DNA of 51,589 nucleotides from Chitinivorax sp. B (GTDB lineage Bacteria; Pseudomonadota; Gammaproteobacteria; Burkholderiales; SCOH01). Position 1 is the stretch's first letter. Each line of letters starts with the position of its first letter. The stretch is taken from contig NZ_SCOH01000038.1 in assembly GCF_005503445.1 (NCBI RefSeq), forward strand, positions 1 to 51,589, given 5' to 3'. The notes below the pieces were generated by a model that ran no database searches, was not told the DNA's origin, and saw only the letters and a list, made by a program, of their open reading frames with translations. Made by a program: the position numbers and the translations under genes. Positions 9,486 to 17,399 of this stretch are shown here, one piece after another.

Positions 9486-9706
9486 GTGGCGAATTCGATC
9501 ACATTGTCTGGCGCTCTCCAACGGGGGAGATCTTGTCCTGCGTGGAAAAGATCAAAGTCATGCGCGAAAATCTCGAAGAATTGAAGCAAATGGCGCAGGA
9601 TGCAATGGAAGATGCATTGCTGATGGGCGGTGACGAGCACCAGGTACGCCAAGTGTTGCATGAACTTGTCGATAGCCTGATCAACCCTTATCCGGATGCA
9701 GAATGA
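9482..9706 (+). CDS. Small conserved-looking protein between thyA and folA
   Basis: A 74-residue acidic soluble protein ([18 protein letters not shown] start) that I do not recognise. The middle is a predicted helix rich in Glu, Met and Leu ([19 protein letters not shown]), followed by [20 protein letters not shown], which looks like a second amphipathic helix. There is no signal peptide or membrane segment. Its ATG overlaps the thyA stop (ATGA) and its stop overlaps the folA ATG (ATGA), so it is translationally coupled on both sides. That position argues that it is a real gene, perhaps linked to thymidylate or folate metabolism, but the function is unknown. Confidence 0.75.
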   Translation: MSGEFDHIVWRSPTGEILSCVEKIKVMRENLEELKQMAQDAMEDALLMGGDEHQVRQVLHELVDSLINPYPDAE

Positions 9707-10194
9707 TGGCGCCTGTTCTCTCGCTGATTGCTGCGATGGCACGCAATCGTGCCATCGGCATTGAAAACCGTTTGCCTTGGCGCTTGCCAGAAGACCTGCA
9801 GTACTTCAAACGTGTGACTATGGGTAAGCCAGTCATCATGGGGCGCAAGACTTATGAATCGATTGGGAGGCCGTTGCCGGGACGAACCAATATCGTGATT
9901 ACCCGTAGCTGTGAATGGCGGGCTGAGGGTGTCGTGGTTGCCCATTCAGTACAGGATGCGTTGTCACGCGTGGGTGATGTGAGTGAGGTATTTGTAATCG
10001 GCGGGGCCGAGTTGTATGGCCAGGCTTTACCACAAGCCGATCGGCTGTATTTGACGGAAATCGGTACCGATTTTATTGGGGACGCGTATTTTCCTGAAGT
10101 TGATATGTGTGGCTGGCATGAGGTCAAACGTGAGTCATTCCCAGACGATGGGCGGGGATTCGGTTATGCCTTTGTGCAGTACCATCGATGCTAA
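9703..10194 (+). CDS. folA: Dihydrofolate reductase
   Basis: NADPH-dependent reduction of dihydrofolate to tetrahydrofolate, regenerating the cofactor oxidised by ThyA. DHFR landmarks in order: SLIAAMARNRAIG at the start, NRLPWRLPEDLQYFK with the active-site aspartate, the nucleotide-binding PVIMGRKTYESIGRPLPGR, and FVIGGAELYGQAL. At 163 residues it is the normal chromosomal size. The ATG at 9703 overlaps the upstream stop; ATG 9706 is equally possible. It is the last gene of the thyA operon. A long hairpin at 10264-10293 lies between it and the convergent outer-membrane protein gene. Confidence 0.96.
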   Translation: MMAPVLSLIAAMARNRAIGIENRLPWRLPEDLQYFKRVTMGKPVIMGRKTYESIGRPLPGRTNIVITRSCEWRAEGVVVAHSVQDALSRVGDVSEVFVIGGAELYGQALPQADRLYLTEIGTDFIGDAYFPEVDMCGWHEVKRESFPDDGRGFGYAFVQYHRC

Positions 10195-10263
10195 GCAATT
10201 GTAAGGGTTTGCTGCTTTACAGTGGTTGATGGATTGTGCTTCAAGTATCTATGGTGTGTACCG

Positions 10264-10293
10264 AGCCAGTCGGCAACTTCATGCCGACTGGCT
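10264..10293. terminator. Strong hairpin between convergent genes
   Basis: A perfect 12-bp stem (AGCCAGTCGGCA at 10264-10275, TGCCGACTGGCT at 10282-10293) with a 6-base loop, placed between the ends of folA (plus) and the outer-membrane protein (minus). No T run follows on either strand, so it may protect mRNA ends or act with Rho rather than work as a classic intrinsic terminator. Confidence 0.5.
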
Positions 10294-10327
10294 GGTTATG
10301 CACTAGCGGTGATCTATTCAAAGCCGA

Positions 10328-11041
10328 TCAGAAGCGCCAACCCAGCTTCACGCTGGCGCTTGGTATGTCACCTACAGTATCCGCTTCAGCTGCGATGTTC
10401 AACAGTCCCAGATTCAAGTTGCCACCCATCAACAGCTTTGCTTTGTTGACCTTCTCGCTGGTCAGGTTGTGGGCGTTGGTATCCGTTTTGCTCCACACAT
10501 AGCCTATGCCCACATAGGGGGTGAATAGCGTCAGCGTTTTCGAGATCAGCAGCTCAGCACCAGCACTACGGAATTTCAGACTGTTGTTGCCCTGAGTGGT
10601 ACTGGCCGAGAGTCTGAGTCCAACCGCAGGGGTGGCCAAGCCACCTTCAACCAATGCATAGCGGGCTTCTGCACCAATCAGATTGGTATCTGCATCAATC
10701 ACCTTGCCAAGTGATACGCCCAGGTCTAGCCCCATCGGGAGTCCTTTATGCAGATGAAGTCGAGGTATCAGTATTGAATTCAATATCTTGCCATCATTGG
10801 CGCGCTTCCAAAGATCATCATGCTTGGCATCGGTATAACTCAGTCCGACACCTACATCAAAACCCAATAGGCCGAGGGGTGTAGCTGGCGTAACGCCGCG
10901 GTAGCTATAAGCGGCAACGGCATCTTCTGCCAGTGAGCGAAATTCCCGCTGATTCAGATTGCCCATGGTGTTCAGATTACCGGCCAATACCGGCAGTGTG
11001 GCGCTCATGCTGAGCAGCGCCAAAGTAAATCGAATTTTCAT
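10328..11041 (-). CDS. Small outer-membrane beta-barrel protein (YfaZ/OmpW-like size), function unknown
   Basis: A 237-residue exported protein. The first 21 residues form a signal peptide (MKIRFTLALLSMSATLPVLAG, cut here after the Ala). The mature part alternates hydrophobic and polar residues in short strands rich in Gly (GFDVGVGLSYTD, GLDLGVSLGKV, TPYVGIGYVW) and ends in SVKLGWRF, a terminal phenylalanine as recognised by the BAM complex. This supports an eight-stranded barrel of the OmpW/YfaZ type, but I cannot name the family. I start at ATG 11041; the reading frame runs further upstream without signal-peptide character. It is alone in its unit, convergent with folA. Confidence 0.75.
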   Translation of the reverse strand: MKIRFTLALLSMSATLPVLAGNLNTMGNLNQREFRSLAEDAVAAYSYRGVTPATPLGLLGFDVGVGLSYTDAKHDDLWKRANDGKILNSILIPRLHLHKGLPMGLDLGVSLGKVIDADTNLIGAEARYALVEGGLATPAVGLRLSASTTQGNNSLKFRSAGAELLISKTLTLFTPYVGIGYVWSKTDTNAHNLTSEKVNKAKLLMGGNLNLGLLNIAAEADTVGDIPSASVKLGWRF

Positions 11042-11123
11042 GCTTGATGACATCCAAAAAGAAAGTGCATGTGTATAGCATCCACAACATGTGGAGTGAA
11101 TATTGGCATGTGGTTGGAACAGT

Positions 11124-11139
11124 GTGCCCGATCGGGCAC
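11124..11139. repeat. 16-bp perfect palindrome upstream of the outer-membrane protein gene
   Basis: GTGCCCGATCGGGCAC is identical to its reverse complement. It lies 80 bases upstream of the start codon at 11041, a distance suited to an operator near a promoter, and about 160 bases past the end of the LysM gene. No T run follows it on the minus strand. The binding protein is unknown. Confidence 0.45.
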
Positions 11140-11300
11140 GGTCTTTAGTGGTCATGAACCACGTTAGCACGCATCTTGCTGGTATAGGTACTACATGTGG
11201 GCCATGGAGGCGGTTTGAAGGGTGGACAGATCGTATGCTAAATGGTTTCAGGATTGATCAATTTGATTGAAAGTAACACCGGTTCTAAGGTAGTTGATTT

Positions 11301-12536
11301 TCAGTTTGAAGTGGTATCTGACATTGTCGAGGTGGGGCGTTTTCGGATCAGGCTTGCACCAAAAACGGTAGCGATCAGGATGCCAGCACCTACACCCAAT
11401 GCCAGATAGGGTGGTGAGTCCGCCCCCTGGATTGTGTTCGCCGTCTTGAGCTGTTTGTCGGCCACAGCTGCTGTAGCTGGTTTGCTACCGGGTAAATTGA
11501 TAGCAGCTTGAACGGTGGCTGCCAAGGAGGTGCTACGGTTGTGTTGTTCTGCCAATTGCTTGCTGAGGCTGGCAATTTTTTCTTCCAATTCTTCCACTTT
11601 GTCTTTCATGGCAAGTAACTGGGCGGTTTTGTCATCTGGATCGGTTACAGATTTGTCGGTGGACGGGCTATCACCTTTGCCAGGTATGCTGGTATCAATT
11701 TGGGTTGCACTGAGCTTGACCTGAAAATCAGGCTGGCTGCTGATGCGAGGTACTCGTTCAGACTTACCTGCTTCTGGTAACTTGGCTGGTGCTGGGGAGG
11801 CCGATGGTGCTACAGCGACTTGAATCGATTCTGCTAATGGCAATACGTCTGGAATCAACAGTTCGTCCCCAATGCGGATCTGGTTCGGGTTTATCAGTTT
11901 GGGGTTGACTGCAATAATCGCTTTCTCCAATTTTCGCTGCTTGGTGCCGTTGTTTGGTTCAAAGCGTTGCGCAATTCGGGCAATTGAATCACCTTTTCGC
12001 ACCTTCCAGGTTTCTCCTCGGCCAGCCACTACTGGTGCAGGTTCTTGAGTGATCGTGGTGGAATCAGTTTTAGGCAGTAGTTTCAAGACCGGCAAGAATA
12101 CCTGTTGGGAAGGAACGGATAGAGTATCGCTTGCTTCCTTGTCCGGAGGTGGTGGGTCAAGGAAAAACGTATACTCCCGAACCGATTCACCACCATGCTC
12201 GCAATGTGAACGAATGCGCAACATCGAGACTGGCTCAGTCATGGGGTGAGCCGTGCTTAACACCAGCGTGCCCCGCTCGGCATTGCCTTCTACATTCAGA
12301 GTCGGATAGACAGCAGGAAAGCCACTTTCGTTCGTACCGCTACGGTCGACACTGAAGCATTGCGACAGCTCTTTTTCCGACGCCAAACTGAGCTGCTTGA
12401 ATGGGATGTAGGCATCCAGCCGCTCACCCAGGAACGACCGTACTTGTAAGGCGCCCAAACCCGTTGCGTGAACAGGTGAACACAGCAACCAACCAGCAAG
12501 CGACGTGACAGCCAGAAATGCAAAAGTGGGGCGCAT
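11301..12536 (-). CDS. FimV-like LysM protein, short form
   Basis: A 411-residue protein with a signal peptide (to about residue 25, ...CSPVHA), then a FimV-type N-terminal domain (GLGALQVRSFLGERLDAYIPF), a LysM domain near residues 170-230 (KVRKGDSIARIAQRFEP ... IRIGDELLIPD), a coiled coil (KDKVEELEEKIASLSKQLAEQ) and one C-terminal membrane helix (LALGVGAGILIATVFGASLI) followed by RKRP. FimV proteins bind peptidoglycan and organise polar structures such as type IV pili and flagella. This version ends soon after the membrane helix and lacks the cytoplasmic TPR region and FimV C-terminal domain of the roughly 900-residue Pseudomonas protein. I start at ATG 12536 (MRPTF); ATG 12548 is possible. 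Stand-alone gene. Confidence 0.8.
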   Translation of the reverse strand: MRPTFAFLAVTSLAGWLLCSPVHATGLGALQVRSFLGERLDAYIPFKQLSLASEKELSQCFSVDRSGTNESGFPAVYPTLNVEGNAERGTLVLSTAHPMTEPVSMLRIRSHCEHGGESVREYTFFLDPPPPDKEASDTLSVPSQQVFLPVLKLLPKTDSTTITQEPAPVVAGRGETWKVRKGDSIARIAQRFEPNNGTKQRKLEKAIIAVNPKLINPNQIRIGDELLIPDVLPLAESIQVAVAPSASPAPAKLPEAGKSERVPRISSQPDFQVKLSATQIDTSIPGKGDSPSTDKSVTDPDDKTAQLLAMKDKVEELEEKIASLSKQLAEQHNRSTSLAATVQAAINLPGSKPATAAVADKQLKTANTIQGADSPPYLALGVGAGILIATVFGASLIRKRPTSTMSDTTSN

Positions 12537-12858
12537 AGGGTTCTGCAATATGGTTTTCTCGGATTATAGCGAGAATCGCCTGGCTGTCAGTGTCGAACTG
12601 ATCTACGTACATGGAGTTACTGTTGAAGATGCGAATGCAAACAGGATGTATTAGTGCTGGTTAAATAATAAATTTAATTAAATCAAATGGGTGGGTGCGT
12701 GAGTGATCGTAATGGCCAGGTTTCTTCATATTTCATTGTGAAATGGATTTCAGGATATGTAGCTTTAGAATCCATGTATTCGAACAAGCGCTACATGAGC
12801 TACAAAGAAAAGGAACTACTCGTTTCGGCGAGTGGGAATGAGGAGCTATATTGATGAG
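12537..12858. other. AT-rich intergenic stretch
   Basis: About 320 bases, more AT-rich than the neighbours, holding the likely promoter of the FimV-like gene on the minus strand, a 12-bp palindrome ATTTAATTAAAT at 12672-12683, and one short plus-strand frame described separately. I see no RNA gene. Confidence 0.4.
12687..12854 (+). CDS. Possible 55-codon small protein gene
   Basis: ATG at 12687 (or GTG 12699) opens a 55-codon frame on the plus strand within the AT-rich gap. The product (starting MGGCVSDRNGQVSSYFIVKW, ending SGNEELY) has normal protein-like composition with aromatic residues in the first half and charged residues later, but no recognisable domain. There is no good ribosome binding site before the ATG. 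It runs antisense to its minus-strand neighbours and stops four bases before the end of ychJ. Weak candidate; could be chance. Confidence 0.2.
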   Translation: MGGCVSDRNGQVSSYFIVKWISGYVALESMYSNKRYMSYKEKELLVSASGNEELY

Positions 12859-13245
12859 CTACTCGACCATATCACCATCGATATATTGCCAATAACCATC
12901 TACTTTGCGAAATCGACTGGTCTCGTGTAGCTTGCCAGCACGTCCATTGACTTTATAACGGGCGATAAACTCGACCTCACCCACGTTCTCGGTTTCACTG
13001 CTATGCTTGATTTCCAGTCCAATCCACTTGGTTGGTGGGTTGTCATTCAGATCCAGTTCGGCAGGACGAGTGGTAGCATGCCAGCTGGACTGCAAATACG
13101 CTACATTCCGTAATGTGTAAGCGGTGTAGCGCGAACGCATCAGGGCTTCAGGCGTGGGGGCTGGCATGCCCTGCAGCAATGGCTGGCAACAGTTGGTTAG
13201 GGAAAGACCACTGCCACAGGGGCATGGCTGAGGTTGCTTGGCCAT
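12859..13245 (-). CDS. ychJ: YchJ-family SEC-C protein (UPF0225)
   Basis: A 128-residue protein. The SEC-C metal-binding motif sits near the start (PCPCGSGLSLTNCC) and is followed by the YchJ core (PTPEALMRSRYTAYTLRNVAYLQSSWH), an NTF2-like fold. The three-cysteine-plus-cysteine SEC-C site binds zinc and in SecA links to SecB and ribosomes; the role of YchJ itself is not established. I start at ATG 13245 (MAKQPQPCPCG); the upstream extension is not family sequence. Only one base separates the stop of the SUI1-domain gene from this ATG, so it is the third of three closely spaced small genes on the minus strand. Confidence 0.9.
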   Translation of the reverse strand: MAKQPQPCPCGSGLSLTNCCQPLLQGMPAPTPEALMRSRYTAYTLRNVAYLQSSWHATTRPAELDLNDNPPTKWIGLEIKHSSETENVGEVEFIARYKVNGRAGKLHETSRFRKVDGYWQYIDGDMVE

Positions 13246-13246
13246 A

Positions 13247-13594
13247 TCAGCCGCCTGCCAGTTTGACGATAAAGCCGCGTTTTTCCAACTCTGTCTTGAG
13301 TAACTCACGATGATCACCCTGAATTTCCACAATACGGTCTTTCACCGCTCCACCAGTACCGCACTTGCGCTTCAGGTCTACTGCCAGTTGTTTGAGGGCA
13401 TTGTCGTCCAGCAAGAAACCGGTTGCTGTCGTGACCGTTTTACCCCCTCTACCCCCGGTTTCGCGTCGTAGACGGATGACACCGTCACCGCTGGGAGGGG
13501 CAGCTTTCCTGCAGCAGCAGGCATTGACTGGTTGGCCGCAGCCAGGGCAAAGGCGACCGTGTTCCGTCGAATACACGGGGCGGGAGTTGGACAT
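13247..13594 (-). CDS. yciH: SUI1/eIF1-like translation factor YciH
   Basis: A 115-residue protein with an N-terminal cysteine cluster (CPGCGQPVNACCC, residues 16-28) and a C-terminal SUI1 domain, the fold of eukaryotic initiation factor eIF1. The SUI1 signature is clear: LRRETGGRGGKTVTTATGF, LKRKCGTGGAVKD and EIQGDHRELLKTEL. In E. coli YciH discriminates against non-canonical initiation complexes during stress. The Cys cluster probably binds zinc. It sits two bases after the oxidoreductase-like gene and one base before ychJ. Confidence 0.93.
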   Translation of the reverse strand: MSNSRPVYSTEHGRLCPGCGQPVNACCCRKAAPPSGDGVIRLRRETGGRGGKTVTTATGFLLDDNALKQLAVDLKRKCGTGGAVKDRIVEIQGDHRELLKTELEKRGFIVKLAGG

Positions 13595-13596
13595 TG

Positions 13597-13788
13597 TCAG
13601 GATTCCTCTGTTGGGGGGGCGGGCTGCAGTTGCATCGTCTGTCGGGTTTCGTATTCCATCAATAAACGACGATATTCGGCCAGCTCAGCTGCATACATGT
13701 CGTGTACGCAAACTTCACAGCCATTGCCACAACAATCACCATCCTCTGGTGGAATGGGGGCATCGGGTAAGTGCAGGGGTTCTTCCAT
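13597..13788 (-). CDS. Oxidoreductase-like domain protein (Cys-rich, PF09791 type)
   Basis: A 63-residue protein matching the short oxidoreductase-like N-terminal domain: a proline-rich lead (PDAPIPPEDGD) and the core CCGNGCEVCVHDMYAAELAEY. The four cysteines (CC, C, C) in a CCxxGCxxCVxDxY pattern are the hallmark and suggest metal or [Fe-S] binding. Eukaryotic relatives are mitochondrial and poorly described. It is the first of three close genes (this, yciH, ychJ), each with a Cys cluster, which hints at a shared dependence on zinc or redox state. Confidence 0.85.
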   Translation of the reverse strand: MEEPLHLPDAPIPPEDGDCCGNGCEVCVHDMYAAELAEYRRLLMEYETRQTMQLQPAPPTEES

Positions 13789-13804
13789 AGCGGATATTTT
13801 ACCG

Positions 13805-13841
13805 CTGACGGCCGCTTTGGCAAAAACATGCGGCCGTTCAG
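13805..13841 (-). terminator. Hairpin between mltD and the small Cys-protein genes
   Basis: CTGACGGCCGC (13805-13815) pairs with GCGGCCGTTCAG (13830-13841) with one bulged base. On the minus strand it lies 22 bases after the mltD stop and before the ATG at 13788. No T run follows, so termination would be partial; it may simply separate two units. Confidence 0.45.
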
Positions 13842-13863
13842 AGAAGTGGCGAATGGCGGGTGA

Positions 13864-15555
13864 TCAACTGTTATCGAGATGAATGACTAGCCGGTCGCCT
13901 GGGGTCAGGCGTTTACTGGGTTTATTCCAGCGCTGCAAGTCCGCAACTGTGACATTGAATTTACGGGCGATACTGAAAATGGTATCGCCACGTTTGACGA
14001 CGTATTGTGTACCGCGGGACTTGGCTGGTTCATCACGGCCAACACGCGTACCAACCTTGATGAACTTTCCCTGTGTATTACGGCGTTCTTCCAGTACCAG
14101 TATCTTGCCAGCCGAGACACGATTACTGTTGAGTTGATTCAATGCCTTGAGCTCGCCCGGACTCATGCCATAACGTTTGGCGATGCTGAAGAGTGTTTCA
14201 CCTCGTTTGACTTCATGTGAAGCCGGCTGGGTCTCAATGCGATCCAGTTTGGCGTAAGATGGTACTGACGGCACCATCGGGGTTTCAGCCAGAGCCGGAG
14301 CGGTAATGGCATCCACTTCGCCATTATCGCTAGGGACCAGCAGCATCTCGCCACGCGCCATGCGGGCTTGGCCGATATTGTTGACCTCGCGTAATTTATC
14401 GACTGTGGTGCCAAATTTTGCTGCAATTCGCTCGAAGCGCTCGCCACGCTGCGTGGCATAGGGTTTCCATGACAGCAGCGGCTTGTCATAGCTGGCTAGA
14501 TTGGTGGTAAAAACGTCAGCCTTCTCTGCTGGCAGCAAAAGCTTACGGCTGGGTTTGTAAGCGATCACGGGCTTGTTGAAGGCAGGGTTCAAATGCAGAA
14601 ATTCTTCAACCGGCATATTGGCCAGTTTGGCGGCAACCTTGGTATCCATGTGATGAGGCACATTGACCGCTTTGAAATAAGGCCGATTTGGAATTGGGCG
14701 CAACTTCAGGCCAAAACGGGCCGGATCGGCAATCAAATTGCGAATGGCCAGTAGCTTGGGTACATAGTTTTGCGTCTCCGCCGGCATACGGATGTTTAGG
14801 TAATCCTCTGGCAGGCCAGCAGCACGGTTCTTTGACAATGCCCGTGCTACGGCACCTTCGCCCCAGTTGTAAGCAGCCAGTGCCAAGTGCCAGTCACCGA
14901 ACAGGCCATACAAATATTGTAGGTAGTCCAGTGCAGCATCCGTGGCAGCCAATACGTCACGACGACCGTCATACCACCACGTTTGCTCCAGGCCATAGTT
15001 CTTACCGGTCGACGGAATGAACTGCCAGATGCCGGATGCATGGGCTGAAGAATAGGCTTTGGGATTGAACGAGCTTTCAACGACGGGCAGCAATGCAAGA
15101 TCCAGTGGCATGCTGCGACGCTCCAATTCGTTCACGATATGGTAGAGATAGCGTTGGGCGCGATCAGCCATCCGGTACAAATATTCGGGTCGTGCGGCAT
15201 ACCACTGCTCATAGTCACGTACTTGTGCCAGATCCAAATTGGACAAAGCAAAGCCTTGTCGGATGCGATCCCACAGATCATTGTCGGGAAAAAGCGAATT
15301 GCTCAGAGTCGGTGCGGTATCAGCGACATCGCTTTCGCCTAGTTCGTCGGAAAATTGCAACGAGTAAGGCTGATCTACATCGGCGGCGCTGGTAGTTTCA
15401 TCGCTGGTTGTAGCAGACGCGGGCAGAGGCTCGGGCTTGTCATCCTGCGGCAGGCTGACTGACGGTTGAGGCGTCATGCGGGGCTCCGCTGCGTGGAGGG
15501 TGGACGCGGCGCCAGCTGCCAGCAAGGCAAGTACAAGATATGGCAGTTTTTTCAT
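13864..15555 (-). CDS. mltD: Membrane-bound lytic murein transglycosylase D
   Basis: Cleaves the glycan strands of peptidoglycan with formation of 1,6-anhydromuramyl ends. A signal peptide (KKLPYLVLALLAAGAASTLHA) is followed by an acidic linker, the SLT catalytic domain (about residues 120-270) with catalytic glutamate in LLPVVESSFNPKA and the substrate motifs SGIWQFIPSTGKNYGL and LALAAYNWGEGAV. The C-terminal part carries three LysM modules: one around residue 370 (RGERFERIAAKFGTTVDKL), one near 460 (VKRGETLFSIAKRYG) and one at the end (VKRGDTIFSIARKFNVTVADL). E. coli MltD has two LysM modules, so this has one more. I start at ATG 15555; ATG 15561 is possible. No lipobox cysteine is present, unlike some MltD lipoproteins. 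Confidence 0.92.
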   Translation of the reverse strand: MKKLPYLVLALLAAGAASTLHAAEPRMTPQPSVSLPQDDKPEPLPASATTSDETTSAADVDQPYSLQFSDELGESDVADTAPTLSNSLFPDNDLWDRIRQGFALSNLDLAQVRDYEQWYAARPEYLYRMADRAQRYLYHIVNELERRSMPLDLALLPVVESSFNPKAYSSAHASGIWQFIPSTGKNYGLEQTWWYDGRRDVLAATDAALDYLQYLYGLFGDWHLALAAYNWGEGAVARALSKNRAAGLPEDYLNIRMPAETQNYVPKLLAIRNLIADPARFGLKLRPIPNRPYFKAVNVPHHMDTKVAAKLANMPVEEFLHLNPAFNKPVIAYKPSRKLLLPAEKADVFTTNLASYDKPLLSWKPYATQRGERFERIAAKFGTTVDKLREVNNIGQARMARGEMLLVPSDNGEVDAITAPALAETPMVPSVPSYAKLDRIETQPASHEVKRGETLFSIAKRYGMSPGELKALNQLNSNRVSAGKILVLEERRNTQGKFIKVGTRVGRDEPAKSRGTQYVVKRGDTIFSIARKFNVTVADLQRWNKPSKRLTPGDRLVIHLDNS

Positions 15556-15834
15556 CAACATGACGACAATCAAAAACAAGTGAGGCCGAATTTTAATCGG
15601 GGGCTTTTGACGAAGTCAAAGCAGCTTGTCCGAGGACTGAGCACGTTGGCATGTTTTGTTGATGCCTAATTGCGGATCCCCGATCTTTTGGGCTGGTTAG
15701 CTGGCCCAATGGTATCGGCATCAAGGTTGGCCGTCATGCCGCTGTAATTCATACGATACTTCAATCTGGCGGCGACCGTGCAGTTTTTATTGGCGCGGTC
15801 GCCAGGTATCTCATTACTTCCAGGGGTTTTCTGG

Positions 15835-16596
15835 TTAAAAATGATCTTTCCAGGCTCGTAGTGCTGCGAAGGTGGAGAGCCCAGCGGCCAATGCCTGGGC
15901 CGTGTGCTGGCTGGCCTGGGTGATGACTGCGGGTTCGCTGTGGCGTAGAAAGGGGTTGGTCCGTTTCTCCATCCCGATAGTTGTAGGTAATGTGGGCCGG
16001 CCTTGATCACGGCTGGCTTGGTCTTGTCGATGGCGGATCTGTAGATCCAGGTTGTTGGGATCTGCAGCCAATGCAAAACGCTGATTCGACAGCGTATATT
16101 CATGGGTGCAATAGACTTTGGTATCGTCTGGCAGTGCGGCAAGTCGACCGAGTGACTGGTGCATTTGCGCTGGTGTACCTTCGAACAGGCGGCCACAGCC
16201 ACAGGCAAATAGGGTATCGCCACACAGCAGCATACCTTCGGTGTAGAAGGCGATGTGATCCAGCGTATGGCCGGGAACTGCCATTACCTGCAACGTCAAA
16301 TTCAACATGGGTAATGTCAACGTCTCCCCATCCATCAGAGGGGCGGTGATACCATCGAATGGCGTGATGGCAGGCCCATAGACAGGACAGCTCCATTGTT
16401 CGTGCAGTGTGTTGACACCACCTACATGGTCAGCATGGTGGTGGGTGACCAGAATTGCCACCAGAGTCAGCTGGTGGGCTGTTAGGTAATCGCGTACTGG
16501 CTGGGCATCGCCGGGGTCGACTACAACTGCATGAGGGCCTTCGCGTAAAAGCCAGATATAATTGTCATTGAAAGCCGGGATGGGGAAGATGTCCAT
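15835..16596 (-). CDS. gloB: Hydroxyacylglutathione hydrolase (glyoxalase II)
   Basis: Hydrolyses S-D-lactoylglutathione to D-lactate and glutathione, the second step of methylglyoxal detoxification. Metallo-beta-lactamase fold with binuclear metal site: THHHADHVGG (ligands), PGHTLDHIAF, and LLCGDTLFACGCGRLFEG; the C-terminal glutathione-binding region includes VYCTHEYTLSNQRFA and the RKTNPF-like EKRTNPFLR. I start at ATG 16596 (MDIFPIPAFNDNYIW) with AGAGGTG just upstream, giving 253 residues, the usual length. It is divergent from the methyltransferase gene, the same arrangement as E. coli gloB/yafS/rnhA/dnaQ. Confidence 0.95.
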   Translation of the reverse strand: MDIFPIPAFNDNYIWLLREGPHAVVVDPGDAQPVRDYLTAHQLTLVAILVTHHHADHVGGVNTLHEQWSCPVYGPAITPFDGITAPLMDGETLTLPMLNLTLQVMAVPGHTLDHIAFYTEGMLLCGDTLFACGCGRLFEGTPAQMHQSLGRLAALPDDTKVYCTHEYTLSNQRFALAADPNNLDLQIRHRQDQASRDQGRPTLPTTIGMEKRTNPFLRHSEPAVITQASQHTAQALAAGLSTFAALRAWKDHF

Positions 16597-16652
16597 CGTC
16601 ACCTCTGAAACGGTTGGCGCCAAACGGTCGCCGGTGAAGGAAAGGGTTACCA

Positions 16653-17399
16653 ATGCCTGACTGGAACGATTGGTGGGAAAGCCCACTGGGACAATATGTC
16701 ATTGAACGTGAGCAGGCTTATTTTGACCACGTAGTCGCCAATCTGTTCGGATTCCATGCGGTTCAGGTTGGTATGTCACAGTTTGATCTGTTGCGTGCCA
16801 ACAGGATGCCGCATCGCATCAAATTGGGGCGCATTGGCACTGTGGATTTGCACTGTGATCCAGCCAACCTGCCATTGGAGTCAGGCAGTATCGATCTCAT
16901 TGTGCTGCCGCACGTGCTGGATTTCAATGCCAATCCGCACCAGGTGCTGCGCGAGGCGGAACGGGTGCTGGTGGCGGATGGCCAGCTGTTGATTGCCGGC
17001 TTTAACCCTTGGAGCCTATGGGGTGGCAAGCGGTTGTGGTTGCGACGACAGGGGATACCCTGGCGTGCTCATTTTCTGAGTCTGCCACGGATCAAGGATT
17101 GGCTGGCGTTGCTCAGCTTTGAAGTCAATGACAATCAATTGGCCTGTTACGCGCCGCCTTTTCTGCAGCTACAGTGGCTGCATCGTTTCGGCTTCATGGA
17201 GCGAGTTGGTCAGCGCTGGTGGCCGGTGGCTGGCGGTATTTACTTCCTGCATGCCATCAAGCGTGTGCAAGGGATGCGGTTGATTACACCGACCTGGCAA
17301 CAATACAAACTGCGAGCACGCATTGCGGCCTTGGCCGAACGTCAGAGCGCTAATGCAGGTACGCATCAAAAGGGAAGTTCGGGACCACAACATGAATGA
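16653..17399 (+). CDS. SAM-dependent methyltransferase, YafS-like
   Basis: A 248-residue class I methyltransferase of the Methyltransf_11 type. The visible parts are the Asp-containing motif after strand 2 ([20 protein letters not shown]), the motif IV-like [10 protein letters not shown] and [25 protein letters not shown]. The glycine-rich SAM loop near residue 40 is degenerate, as in YafS relatives. Substrate unknown. Its position between gloB (divergent) and rnhA matches E. coli yafS exactly. The stop overlaps the rnhA ATG by eight bases. Confidence 0.85.
   Translation: MPDWNDWWESPLGQYVIEREQAYFDHVVANLFGFHAVQVGMSQFDLLRANRMPHRIKLGRIGTVDLHCDPANLPLESGSIDLIVLPHVLDFNANPHQVLREAERVLVADGQLLIAGFNPWSLWGGKRLWLRRQGIPWRAHFLSLPRIKDWLALLSFEVNDNQLACYAPPFLQLQWLHRFGFMERVGQRWWPVAGGIYFLHAIKRVQGMRLITPTWQQYKLRARIAALAERQSANAGTHQKGSSGPQHE

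Noticed and set aside
15666-16223. 185-codon minus-strand frame overlapping gloB.
   Set aside because: It is a frame-shifted shadow of gloB, which has full glyoxalase II motifs.
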